Positions 49,327 through 57,884 of a stretch of 64,000 nt of DNA are shown one piece after another. The notes under the pieces are model-generated. The model was not told the DNA's origin. It worked only from the letters and a program-made list of their open reading frames with translations, and did no database searches. This DNA comes from JAPLST01 sp964397565. GTDB lineage: Bacteria; Auribacterota; UBA3054; JAPLST01. The stretch is taken from the NCBI GenBank assembly GCA_964397565.1, contig CAYNJC010000008.1, forward strand, positions 62,001 to 126,000, given 5' to 3'. Position 1 is the first letter of the stretch. Each line of letters starts with the position of its first letter. A program made the position numbers and the translations under genes.

Positions 49327-50437
49327 CACGCTCAGGCTTGTGCCGGTCACTACGCCGCGCGAGCGTGAACGGTTCATTGCCCTGCCGTGGTTGCTGCACC
49401 GCGGCCGGCCGCACTGGACCGCGCCGCCGCGTTTCATCACCCGCCACCTCCTCGATCTGCAGCGCAATCCGTTCTGGCGCCATGCCGAGGGCGCCCTGTT
49501 CCTGGTCCTGCGCAACAATCGCCCCGTCGGCCGCATCAGCGCGCAGATTGACCAGGCGGGCAATGACCATTGGCATGACCGGATTGGCTCGTTCGGCTTC
49601 TTTGAATGTCATGACGACCGGACCACCGCCGCAGCCCTGTTTGACGCCGCGGCCACCTGGCTGGGCGCGCGCGGCATGCGCGTCATGCGCGGGCCGATGA
49701 GTCCTTCGTTGAATGCGGAATGCGGCTTTTTGACGGAAGGCTTTGCGCATCCGCCGGCGTTCATGATGGCGTATTCACCGGCCTACTATGCCGGTCTGGC
49801 GGATGCCTGCGGCTTTGCCCGGGTACACGACATTGTGAGTTACAGCAAGCCGGCGGAGGTAGCGATCCCGGCCAAGGTCGCTCGCGTCATCGGGTGGCTC
49901 GCGCGCAATCCGCGCATTCGCATTCGGCGCCTGACGCGCCGCAGTGTTGACGCGCATGCCAAATTGTTGTGCGCGTTGTTCAATGACTGTTGGGCGGAAA
50001 ACTGGGGTTCCGCGCCGGTTTCGCTTGAAGAAGTGCGCGCACTCGTGGACACGCTCAAACAGGTGGGGCACGAAGAGGCATCGCTGGTGGTGTATGTGGA
50101 TGAACAGCCGGTCGGGCTGTGTATTACCCTGCCGGATCTCAGTCAGGTCTTGACGACCCGCACCGGCCGCGTGACCCCAGCGCTGTGCTGGCGCTGGCTG
50201 CTGCGCCGCTGGTGTGTCACCCGCAGCCGCACTTTCATGTTTGGGTTGCGCGCCCCGTATCGCAACCAGGGGCTGGCCGCATTACTGTATTGCACTGCCG
50301 ACGAGTTTCTGCGCCGGCGCTATCGCCTGCATGAATTTGGTTGGGTGCTCGACAGCAATACGCCGGCCCATCTGATGATGCGCCTGGTCGGCGCGCAGAT
50401 CAGCGCCCGCTACACGCTGGTGGAGCGCACCCTGTGA
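49319..50437 (+). CDS. GNAT-fold N-acetyltransferase-like protein
   Basis: 372 residues from GTG 49319, overlapping the radical SAM stop by eight bases. Two-lobed: an N-terminal lobe with NRPVGRISAQID and MRGPMSPSLNAECGFLTEGF, and a C-terminal GNAT lobe (about 210-372) with VVYVDEQPVGLCITLPDLS and a degenerate acetyl-CoA loop in FGLRAPYRNQGLAALLYC, then VLDSNTPAHLMMRLVGAQ. The double-GNAT build recalls FemAB/lipid-amino-acid acyltransferases. It could acylate the product of the radical SAM enzyme. Coupled to the ABC gene by GTGA. Confidence 0.7.
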   Translation: MADTLRLVPVTTPRERERFIALPWLLHRGRPHWTAPPRFITRHLLDLQRNPFWRHAEGALFLVLRNNRPVGRISAQIDQAGNDHWHDRIGSFGFFECHDDRTTAAALFDAAATWLGARGMRVMRGPMSPSLNAECGFLTEGFAHPPAFMMAYSPAYYAGLADACGFARVHDIVSYSKPAEVAIPAKVARVIGWLARNPRIRIRRLTRRSVDAHAKLLCALFNDCWAENWGSAPVSLEEVRALVDTLKQVGHEEASLVVYVDEQPVGLCITLPDLSQVLTTRTGRVTPALCWRWLLRRWCVTRSRTFMFGLRAPYRNQGLAALLYCTADEFLRRRYRLHEFGWVLDSNTPAHLMMRLVGAQISARYTLVERTL

Positions 50438-52404
50438 TCACGGAACCCAACGCGCCCGCCGGCATGACTGCCCCGCTGTGCATTGACCGTGTGGAGAAGC
50501 ACTACGGCGCGATCAAGGCCGTGCGCGCCCTGAGCCTTGCTGTGCCCGCCGGCGCAATTGTCGGCCTGCTGGGGCCCAACGGTGCGGGCAAGACAACCTT
50601 GATCCGCATGTGCGCCGGCTGGCTTGACGCCGATGCCGGCGGCGTGTTCGTCGGCGGGGTGCGGCAAGACACCGGCGCGCTCGCGCCGCGCCGGCTGCTC
50701 GGCGTTGTGTCGCGCGACGCACCCTTGCTGGATGAATTGTCGGTGACCGAAACCTTGCGGCTGCACGCGCTGCTGCATGGCATGCACGGCGCGCACGCGG
50801 CGGCGGCGTGCGCGCAGGCGCTTGAAGAGTACCGCTTGCAGGCTTTTGCCCGGCGCCGCATCGGCGTGCTCTCGACCGGTATGCGCCAACGCGTGGCGAT
50901 TGCGTGCGCCTTGCTGCACCGCCCCGCCGTCCTGCTGCTGGACGAACCCACGCTCGGGCTCGATCCGGATGTCCGCCGGCATATCTGGGATTGTCTGCAG
51001 GCGGCCGCGCGGCGCGGCGTGGCGATGCTGCTTGCCACGCACTATTTCGATGAAGCCGCCACGCTCTGTCAGACCGTCCATGTCCTGCGCGATGGCGCCA
51101 TCACCCTCTCGCTCGCGCCCGGCGCCAATCCCGACACCGCCCGCCAGCTCGAGCGCGCGTACCTCGACGCCCTCAGCACCGGGCCGAGCGCCACGCCTGA
51201 GGCACTTCGTCCGAGGAACGAGTTTGTGGTTGAGCACCGATGCATCGACGCACCGGTCGCGCCCGCACCGGCCATCACTCCATCACTCCGTCACTCCACC
51301 ACTCCGTCATCTGCCGCGCCCCCCTGCGGTTCGACAGCCGCGCTGCGCCAAGTTCTGGCCCTGGCTTGGCTGCAGATCAAGCTCTGGCTGCGCATGCCCA
51401 AACATATTGTGGTCAGCATCGCGCTCGGGGTCTCCTTTCTGGTGCTGGCCAATCGCGTCATGGTTGTCCGGCTTGGCCCGCATGTGAGCGTCGGCGTGCA
51501 CACCTTGAGCGACAACGTTGCCATTAATGCCGAGCGCGAATTCAACGCCTTTCACCTGACCATGGTTCGGTATCCCTCGCTGGCACAGGGCACGCGCGAT
51601 CTGAAGGCCGACCGGATTATCGGGTTGATGTCGGTCCCCGACGACGACCCGCGCGCCATTCGCCTGCTCTTCGGCGGCCGTAATCCACTGATGGACCGCG
51701 AGCTGGCCGCCACCCTCCTGCAAGTCGCCTCGCAAGTCAACTCCAATGCCCATCGCCACGCGCGCATCATCATGGAGAACAACCGCTACACGCCGGATGT
51801 GATGACCACCTTCATGACGGCCGGCCTGCTCCCGTTTCTCCTGCTCGCGCTGGCATCCGTGAATCACGGCTTGTTCTGGTTGTGCGACTATGAGCGCGGC
51901 ACGTTGTACACCATGCTGGCGACGCCGGTGCGGCGCGGCGTGTTGGTGGCGGGTCGCACGTTGGGCAGTCTGGTGGTTATGCTCGTCACCTTCGCGGTAA
52001 CCATTGCCGTCTGCCGCCAGTTTGTCTATTGGGACATTGGCACGCAGCCGCTGCTGTGGTGGCTGGTGGTGGCCGGCCAAATGCTGGTCATGTGCGGCGT
52101 GTTCTTCGCCATTGCGACCTTGTGCCGACGTTTCGCGTTGTACACCGATGCCGGGTTGATTCTCGTCCTAGTCCTGATGTTTCTGAGCGGGACCTTGATG
52201 CCGGTCCAGACCATGCCGGTCTGGGCGCGCATCACCAGTTTTATGACGCCCACCTTTTATGCCGTGCGCATGATGCGCGCTGTCATGCTGGGCGCGGAAG
52301 CAGTGCTGCCCAGAGACGTGCTGGCGCTCGCCTGCTGGGCAGCAATTGGCTTTGCTTTTGGCTACTGGCGGCTGCGGACGGCGACACTCGATCGGCGCGC
52401 CTGA
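50434..52404 (+). CDS. Fused ABC-2 type exporter (ATPase plus permease in one chain)
   Basis: 656 residues from GTG 50434 (GTGA overlap with the GNAT stop). ATPase domain (about 10-235): Walker A GLLGPNGAGKTTLIR, signature LSTGMRQRVA, Walker B LLLDEPTLGLDP, H-loop LATHYFDEA. A 50-residue low-complexity linker follows (ITPSLRHSTTPSS), encoded by 8-bp DNA repeats. Then comes an ABC-2 permease domain (about 300-650) with six helices and FLSGTLMPVQTMP before the last pair. Domain order NBD-TMD suits an exporter of lipids, peptides or drugs; it probably exports or flips the product of the two upstream enzymes. Confidence 0.85.
   Translation: MITEPNAPAGMTAPLCIDRVEKHYGAIKAVRALSLAVPAGAIVGLLGPNGAGKTTLIRMCAGWLDADAGGVFVGGVRQDTGALAPRRLLGVVSRDAPLLDELSVTETLRLHALLHGMHGAHAAAACAQALEEYRLQAFARRRIGVLSTGMRQRVAIACALLHRPAVLLLDEPTLGLDPDVRRHIWDCLQAAARRGVAMLLATHYFDEAATLCQTVHVLRDGAITLSLAPGANPDTARQLERAYLDALSTGPSATPEALRPRNEFVVEHRCIDAPVAPAPAITPSLRHSTTPSSAAPPCGSTAALRQVLALAWLQIKLWLRMPKHIVVSIALGVSFLVLANRVMVVRLGPHVSVGVHTLSDNVAINAEREFNAFHLTMVRYPSLAQGTRDLKADRIIGLMSVPDDDPRAIRLLFGGRNPLMDRELAATLLQVASQVNSNAHRHARIIMENNRYTPDVMTTFMTAGLLPFLLLALASVNHGLFWLCDYERGTLYTMLATPVRRGVLVAGRTLGSLVVMLVTFAVTIAVCRQFVYWDIGTQPLLWWLVVAGQMLVMCGVFFAIATLCRRFALYTDAGLILVLVLMFLSGTLMPVQTMPVWARITSFMTPTFYAVRMMRAVMLGAEAVLPRDVLALACWAAIGFAFGYWRLRTATLDRRA
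51273..51312 (+). repeat. 8-bp tandem repeat inside the ABC exporter gene
   Basis: CATCACTC, CATCACTC, CGTCACTC, CACCACTC, CGTCATCT, read in frame as the interdomain linker. Confidence 0.9.
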
Positions 52405-52421
52405 CGCCGCGGGCCGCGCGG

Positions 52422-53147
52422 TTACTTCAACAATTTGGCTTTGCTAGCGCCTTTGCCCATTTTGACCCGGCAATTCTGCTCACCATACGATATCTCCTCG
52501 CCGGCCACAAACGTGAGCTGGGCCGCGCCTTCCACTTTCTCGCGCGTGTACTCACGGAACCACGCCGACGTGCGACAGTTTTGAATCCATGCATACGCGC
52601 CGGTCTCGACCATCATCCCGCTCTCGTTGCCTTTCGGAATCTGATACAGGAATTTCATCTGGCCGTTCTTGATCGAGGCCGAGAATTGCCCGTATTTCTT
52701 GGGCTTGGCATGACCCGAACTCTTGGATACCGGCTGATAGAATTTCTGCGAGTACTTGGTGCCGCGGCCTTTCACCGCTGCAGGATCCCGGGCAAAGGTA
52801 TGGTTGAAGCCCTCAAATGCGCCCGTGTAGCCCGGCGCATAGGCATGCGTCGCCGAGCTGCGAACCGCAAAGTTAGGGATGTCGCTGAAGCTGCTGTAGG
52901 TGGTCGGCACAACCCCGCCCAACGTGCACATCTGTTGCGAATTTTCAACGTCTTGTTTCTTGTATTTCCAGCCGGCATTGATCTTGGTGAAGGCCAACTG
53001 CTGCACGCCGTCGCCCAGCATGTCTTTGAGGGTCGGCACCGCTTGGCCGGTGTAGCGTTGGGCGCGCAGTTCCGTGATCGCCATCACGATCAGCGGCACG
53101 GCACAGGCCACTGTCAAAATGATCGGGAGTGTTTTCTTGGTGTTCAT
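52422..53147 (-). CDS. Membrane-anchored or secreted protein of unknown function
   Basis: 241 residues, GGAG nine bases before the ATG and a clear promoter upstream. Signal or anchor helix at 7-26, then a soluble domain with VPTTYSSFSDIPNF, HAYAPGYTGAFEGF, YQPVSKSSGH, FLYQIPKGNESGMMVETGAYAWIQ and paired cysteines (CTLGG, NCRTS, NCRVK). No recognised family. Convergent with the ABC exporter gene, 17 bases apart. Confidence 0.55.
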   Translation of the reverse strand: MNTKKTLPIILTVACAVPLIVMAITELRAQRYTGQAVPTLKDMLGDGVQQLAFTKINAGWKYKKQDVENSQQMCTLGGVVPTTYSSFSDIPNFAVRSSATHAYAPGYTGAFEGFNHTFARDPAAVKGRGTKYSQKFYQPVSKSSGHAKPKKYGQFSASIKNGQMKFLYQIPKGNESGMMVETGAYAWIQNCRTSAWFREYTREKVEGAAQLTFVAGEEISYGEQNCRVKMGKGASKAKLLK

Positions 53148-53206
53148 CGGTCAAGCTCCATGCGAGTTACAACGTTAGGTGAATATCGGTGCATTCAGCT
53201 TCAATT

Positions 53207-53235
53207 AGTATAGCACATTCTTGTGCGTGCTGCAA
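53207..53235 (-). promoter_or_regulatory. Promoter for the gene at 53147
   Basis: Minus strand TTGCAG (53235-53230), 17 bp, TATACT (53212-53207). Confidence 0.65.
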
Positions 53236-53289
53236 GTTATTTGGTTGCCTGCTGAATTTCCGTTATCAGGCAAAGCCCTGTTAAGGGCG

Positions 53290-53577
53290 GTGACAATCCG
53301 CATTGTAGCCGCCCGCGCTGAGGGCGGCTGCTGTTCTGCCGCGGCTATCCGCGCCGATGGCGGGATCCACGCCGATGGCGGGACTAGCCAGGCCAGCTCC
53401 AAGCCAGCAGGGCGGCGACAATCCGCATTGTAGCCGCCCGCGGTGAGGGCGGCTTCTGCAGCCGCGGTCATCCGCGCCGTTGACGGGATCCACGCCGTTG
53501 GCGGGACTCCAAGCAGCTCCAAGCAGGCGCCCGCGGCCACAATCGGCATGACACCAAGTAAGCGCATTCATTAGTAA
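53290..53577. repeat. Two tandem copies of the GC-rich dispersed repeat
   Basis: GACAATCCGCATTGTAGCCG occurs at 53292 and 53417. Both copies continue with GAGGGCGGC, GCCGCGG and two 18-bp units (GGCGGGATCCACGCCG). The second ends GCGCATTCATTAGTA, the same end as the MITE-like element at 28904-29060. Confidence 0.8.
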
Positions 53578-53587
53578 GAACGGAATT

Positions 53588-55510
53588 TCAGGGTTGCCTG
53601 CGCTGCCCAGCGATACCCAGCACCTTGAGCAAGGCGGGCAGTTGCGCGTAATCGGGAATGATCATGTCCGCCCCGGCGCGGATGAGGCGGCTGCGCTTGG
53701 CGGCGTTCAAGCCGAAGCGCCGGACTTCATCGCTGGCGATGCCGATGCAGTAGCCGCCGCGCTTGTGTGTCTCGCGCATTTCGACCGGGCCGTCTCCAAT
53801 GGCCAGCAGATGCTGCGCGTGCGCGCGGCCGACGTCATGCAGAATGCGTTCGAGCACCATTTTCTTGGCATCCTGGCCGGCGGCCGCGCGCGCGCCGTAC
53901 ATGCGGCCGTCAAAGAACTGCGCATAACCGAGCGCCGTGGCTTCATTGATCACCGCCGCATCGTCCGTGCCGCTGGCCAGATAGAGCGTCAAGCCCGCCA
54001 CACGCAGTGCTGCGAGGAACGGCACGGCGTTCTTCAGCGTATAGTCTTCGACCGCGAGTTCGCCGCGCGTGAACTTGGCAATGCGCTGGTTGACCATCTC
54101 CATCAGCGCGTCATTGTAGATGCGCTTGTAGCTGGCGGCGTCCAGCACTTGCTCCGGCGGCACGCAACTGAAGTCGCGCACCATCTCGGCCAGGCCTTCC
54201 ATTTGAACGATCGTTTGCATGCCCGTGGTCTTGTCAATGAACTCGCGCACGCGGTGGACAACCTTCTGATAGAGCGACTCATCGGCGTCGGCGTAGCGCT
54301 CACCAAGCACGGCGCGGACCATCACGGGCTCCATGATCTGTTCCCAGCCCTGGCGCAGCGATGAGATCGTGCCGTCGTGGTCGAAGATCACATGCGTGAA
54401 GCGGATGCCGCGCGGCAGCTCGGTAACTATCTCAATCTCCGTGCCATCGAGGTAGCGGGCCTGCCGCGCGTCCTCGGCCAGTTCGGGCCGGTAGACGTAG
54501 TCGGCATCCGCGCCGATGGCTATGATTTCATCAGGTGCCGCCGTGCCGGTCTGGAAGAGTTTCTGCACAGTAACGCCCGCGACAAAATTGCCAAGCGTGG
54601 CGGCCGTCCGCGGGTCGCGCCCGGCGGCCAGCGCCGCGGTGATGCCTGCGAGCATGCTGTCGCCTGCGCCGACGGGATCAGTGCGGCCGAGGAGCTGCAG
54701 GCCGGGAATTTCCTGCAGGCCCTGCGCGTCATGCACCAGGCAGCCGCGCGCGCCACGCGTGACAAACACCGGCGTGCCCCAGCGCCGCCATAAGCTTTCC
54801 GCGGCGGTCCGCGCCTCTGTGCACAGCACCAGTTCATCGTTGCCACGCGGGATGCCGCAGAGTCGCGCGGCTTCATGATCGTTCAATTTGCGGATCGTGC
54901 CGGCGTAGCGTTCGCTGTCGTGCCGGCTGTCAAGCACGAAGAGTGTCTTCGGATGGGCGGCGATCAGCGCGTGCAGTAGTTGCTGAAACTGCGGCGCATG
55001 ATGAATGCCCGCGGCAACCTGCTCGTTGATGATCACCGCATCCACAGCGGCAATCCGTGCGCGCAGGGCTTGCACGAGCGCCGCCGCCGTCTCAGCGCTG
55101 AGCGCATTGAAATTGCCGAAGTCAATCCGGTTCTGCTCGGCATCGTGAAGATACGGTTTGGTGTAGACGTGCGTGGCCCACGTGTCGCGCTGCAGCACCA
55201 TGCCGTCGCCATTCACCGCGTGGTCTTTGAGCAGCCGCAGCATGTGCTGGCCATAGGGGTCGTCGCCGATCACGCCAAAGGCAGAAACGTGCCGCACGCC
55301 CATGGCGCGCAAGTTCATCACCACATTGCCCGCGCCGCCAAGCGCGTAGCGCTGCGTGCGCACGGCGCGTGTGGCCAAGCCGGTTTCGATGGACACTTCT
55401 GCGCCGGCCGGATCAATGAACCAGTAGGCATCGAGGCAGTAGTCGCCGATGACCGCAATGCGCGTACCGGCGATGTCGTTCAGCAGCCGCTCAAGGTCTG
55501 ATTTGTTCAT
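53588..55510 (-). CDS. Fusion of PfkB-type sugar kinase and HAD hydrolase
   Basis: 640 residues. Kinase half (1-335) of the RfaE/HldE subgroup: VIGDYCLDAYW, LGGAGNVVMNL, and the anion-hole/base motif RTDPVGAGDSMLAGI (Asp284). HAD half (about 370-635): nucleophile FDHDGT (Asp377, Asp379), YLASGTDD, Lys in DAKKMVLERIL and IGDGPVEM. In HldE the kinase is fused to a nucleotidyltransferase; here a phosphatase takes that place. It could phosphorylate a sugar at one position and dephosphorylate it at another, or be a kinase-phosphatase switch. Last gene of a carbohydrate unit. Confidence 0.85.
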   Translation of the reverse strand: MNKSDLERLLNDIAGTRIAVIGDYCLDAYWFIDPAGAEVSIETGLATRAVRTQRYALGGAGNVVMNLRAMGVRHVSAFGVIGDDPYGQHMLRLLKDHAVNGDGMVLQRDTWATHVYTKPYLHDAEQNRIDFGNFNALSAETAAALVQALRARIAAVDAVIINEQVAAGIHHAPQFQQLLHALIAAHPKTLFVLDSRHDSERYAGTIRKLNDHEAARLCGIPRGNDELVLCTEARTAAESLWRRWGTPVFVTRGARGCLVHDAQGLQEIPGLQLLGRTDPVGAGDSMLAGITAALAAGRDPRTAATLGNFVAGVTVQKLFQTGTAAPDEIIAIGADADYVYRPELAEDARQARYLDGTEIEIVTELPRGIRFTHVIFDHDGTISSLRQGWEQIMEPVMVRAVLGERYADADESLYQKVVHRVREFIDKTTGMQTIVQMEGLAEMVRDFSCVPPEQVLDAASYKRIYNDALMEMVNQRIAKFTRGELAVEDYTLKNAVPFLAALRVAGLTLYLASGTDDAAVINEATALGYAQFFDGRMYGARAAAGQDAKKMVLERILHDVGRAHAQHLLAIGDGPVEMRETHKRGGYCIGIASDEVRRFGLNAAKRSRLIRAGADMIIPDYAQLPALLKVLGIAGQRRQP

Positions 55511-55576
55511 ATATGTAGCTGGCCTCTGTGAGGCCGGTCTGTGAAAAACTCTGCGGGGGCAGAGCCCCCATCCACA

Positions 55577-56941
55577 TTATACAAGTTGTCGCAGACGGCG
55601 CACGGTCTGGATCATCGAGCGCACGGTGTGGTAGCTGATTTTCCACGCGTGACCGAGGGCGTCGTCAAGCGGCCTTCCCTGCCGATTGACGCGCTCATAC
55701 CATTCGCCGCCGGCGTCCATGGCAACGAAGTGCCCGAAGACAAAATCGTACACCAGGCGGAACGCCTGCCAGTACTTTTCGTCGCGCAGCAGCGCGGAGG
55801 CGTCGAGCAGGCCGATCAGCGCCTCGGCCTGTTGCCAGAACTGCTTGTCTGTCTGCTGCGTCGGCCGGGTCATGGGCACATCGGCGTAGATGCCGCCGAA
55901 CTTGTGGTCAAGGCCGTACGCCACGCAATGATCGCAGTTGTTCCGCACAATGTCGTGGTACGTGCCGCGCTGCATGCCAAGCACATCCGCCGCGTGCAGC
56001 AGCAACCAGACGAACTCGACGTTGTGGCCGGGCGAGGTGGTGTCGAGCGGCCCGCGCGCGCCGTCACCGGTGCGGGCGTCACGGCCCCACTCAGTCGCGA
56101 AGATGATCGGCGCAAGCGGCGTCCAGTCGAGCGCGAATTGCATGTAGCCCAGGCCGGTCTCGGGATGCAGCATGCGTGCGATGATCAGTTCCATCACTTC
56201 GCACAGGCGCCGGCGATGGGAAGGCGCGTGCGTCATTTCATACAACGTCGTCAATGCCTCCATCATGTGCAGGTGGACATCGAGCGACTTGCGGTCGCCG
56301 CCGCAACGTCCGGGCGGTTTCAGCTGCCAGTCGCGCTCCATCAGTTCATAGAAGCCGCCGAAGCGCGTATCCGCCATGTGCCGCATGACCGCGTCGTAAC
56401 TGCGCAGCGCGGCGTCGCGGCCGCGCGCATCGCCCGTCGCCAGAAAATACTCGCTGAAGGCGTAGATGGCAAAGCACTGGCCGTAGCCCACCTTGTCCAT
56501 GACGAGCGGCGTGCCCGCGCGGTCGGCAATCCAGAACCAGCCGTCGTGCTGCGCGTCCCAGTAGTGGTCGAGGATGAAGTCCGCACCATGTTCGGCCAGT
56601 TCGGCGCAGCGGCCATTGCCATAGCCCGCACGGTGCGCGCTGGACATGGTGTAGAGCATGCGAATCTGCATCAGAAACGTCTTGACCGTTTCGCCGGTGG
56701 GCTGGCCCTGGCGATTGAAATACGTGAGGAATCCGCCGTGCTCATGGTCGGGTGAACGCTCGATCCAGAAGGGCAGCAGCGCGCTGGTGAGATACGCTTC
56801 GGTACGGTCCAGCAACGCCTGTGTTTCAGACCGTGTCGGCATCGCACTACCGTGCAGCGGATCAGGCTGTCTGGCCGCGCTGACTGGCCGCTTCGCATCC
56901 GCCCGTTTTCCACGCGCGCGCGTTTTGCTGTCACTCGTCAA
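55577..56941 (-). CDS. AGE family sugar epimerase/isomerase
   Basis: 454 residues from ATG 56941, whose ATGA overlaps the upstream gene's stop; an ATG at 56842 would remove a basic N-terminal tail of 33 residues. (alpha/alpha)6 barrel with ERSPDHEHGGFLTYFNRQG, YTMSSAHRAGYG, SLDVHLHMMEALTTLYE, TSPGHNVEFVWLL and WQQAEALIGLLDAS carrying the conserved histidines. Relatives interconvert N-acylglucosamine/mannosamine, cellobiose/glucosyl-mannose or mannose/fructose. Substrate unknown. Confidence 0.82.
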   Translation of the reverse strand: MTSDSKTRARGKRADAKRPVSAARQPDPLHGSAMPTRSETQALLDRTEAYLTSALLPFWIERSPDHEHGGFLTYFNRQGQPTGETVKTFLMQIRMLYTMSSAHRAGYGNGRCAELAEHGADFILDHYWDAQHDGWFWIADRAGTPLVMDKVGYGQCFAIYAFSEYFLATGDARGRDAALRSYDAVMRHMADTRFGGFYELMERDWQLKPPGRCGGDRKSLDVHLHMMEALTTLYEMTHAPSHRRRLCEVMELIIARMLHPETGLGYMQFALDWTPLAPIIFATEWGRDARTGDGARGPLDTTSPGHNVEFVWLLLHAADVLGMQRGTYHDIVRNNCDHCVAYGLDHKFGGIYADVPMTRPTQQTDKQFWQQAEALIGLLDASALLRDEKYWQAFRLVYDFVFGHFVAMDAGGEWYERVNRQGRPLDDALGHAWKISYHTVRSMIQTVRRLRQLV

Positions 56942-57804
56942 TGTGCGACCCCAATCTGTGCGCGGCTTGTCGCCCTATGAGGAACAGGTTCGTCAGCCAC
57001 TTGAGCAATCAAGCGGCGCGCGTATTCGACCGCCTCCAGTTCGAGGTCCGCAATGCAACTCGCCAGAAAGACCAGGCCTGCCACGCGCCCGGTCCTCAAC
57101 CACTCCAGGCCCAGGCGGCATTGATGTTCCATGGCGGCCATGGGCATCGGGGCGCACGCACCAAAATCCCACATGTACAAACCAAGCAGTTTGCGCGGCT
57201 GCGGCGCGACTTCTTCGAGCCGGCCGAAGTTGCGCGCAAGGGCATCCAGATCCTTGGCGTGCCATGTCCAAAACGTGATAGCGTCCACCGCGTCGAGATG
57301 TTTCCGGATCGGCAGTTCAAGGTCGTGGGAGTACACCACGACATAGAGTTCCAGTGGCCGCCGGGCAGCGTGCAGTTGGCGGCGGAAGCCTGCGACCTGT
57401 TCCGCCGTGAAGCGTCCAGGCGCAATAGGGTCTTTGCGGAAAAAGTCATCCATGATCCCGCCGGTCAGATTGGGGAAGTCCGCGCTCAGGGCGATAATCT
57501 CCTGCAGATCCGGCTGACGATCATTGTCCGTCGAACCGGCATCCCCGATAATGGACCACACTATGCGTTGCAAGGGGCGCAACGGCAGCGCGTACTGCCG
57601 GAATGGCGGCGCCGGTTGGTTGCCGAAGCGCACCACCATAATGTTGGGGATGCCCATGTAGTAGGCGCCTTCGGCCGGCGTCATGCGGGACAGCCCCGGC
57701 AGTTTCCAACCATTGTTGGCATGCCGATGAAAGCAGCCGGCTTCCTGTCCCCAGAGCCATAACGCATCGCGAATCGTCCCGGTCATTGCGTTGACCTTCG
57801 TCAT
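56938..57804 (-). CDS. Uncharacterised TIM-barrel-like protein of a carbohydrate operon
   Basis: 288 residues from ATG 57804, preceded by GAGGAG; other starts at 57831 and 57786. No family recognised with certainty. Barrel-like features: IPNIMVVRFGN, LQRIVWSIIGDAGS, NLTGGIMDDFFRKDP (acidic pair at a strand end, a possible catalytic or metal site), LELYVVVYSHDLEL, AVDAITFWTWHAKDL, LGLYMWDFGAC and VAGLVFLASCIADLELEAV. The strand-end acids and the aromatic WTWHA suggest a glycan-binding or hydrolytic barrel. Coupled to the epimerase gene by ATGA. Confidence 0.6.
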   Translation of the reverse strand: MTKVNAMTGTIRDALWLWGQEAGCFHRHANNGWKLPGLSRMTPAEGAYYMGIPNIMVVRFGNQPAPPFRQYALPLRPLQRIVWSIIGDAGSTDNDRQPDLQEIIALSADFPNLTGGIMDDFFRKDPIAPGRFTAEQVAGFRRQLHAARRPLELYVVVYSHDLELPIRKHLDAVDAITFWTWHAKDLDALARNFGRLEEVAPQPRKLLGLYMWDFGACAPMPMAAMEHQCRLGLEWLRTGRVAGLVFLASCIADLELEAVEYARRLIAQVADEPVPHRATSRAQIGVAH

Positions 57805-57884
57805 TTCCCTTTTGTCTCCTCGGTTGAACAAGCCGGCTCAGTAGCGGTGTCTATCCGTCCGCTGCAGCCGATGGCACAAATGGC

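Larger units (their letters stand above)
53148..53587. other. Intergenic region filled by dispersed GC-rich repeat
   Basis: 440 bases with the promoter of the upstream minus-strand gene (53207-53235) and two tandem copies of the dispersed repeat (53290-53577). No gene supported. Confidence 0.7.

Noticed and set aside
53290..53577. Repeat block as CRISPR or as coding sequence (open frames with SPANGADDRGCRSRP-like peptides)
   Set aside because: Only two long copies without spacers. The peptides arise from the dispersed GC-rich repeat in several frames and recur at 28.9 kb wherever the repeat lies.
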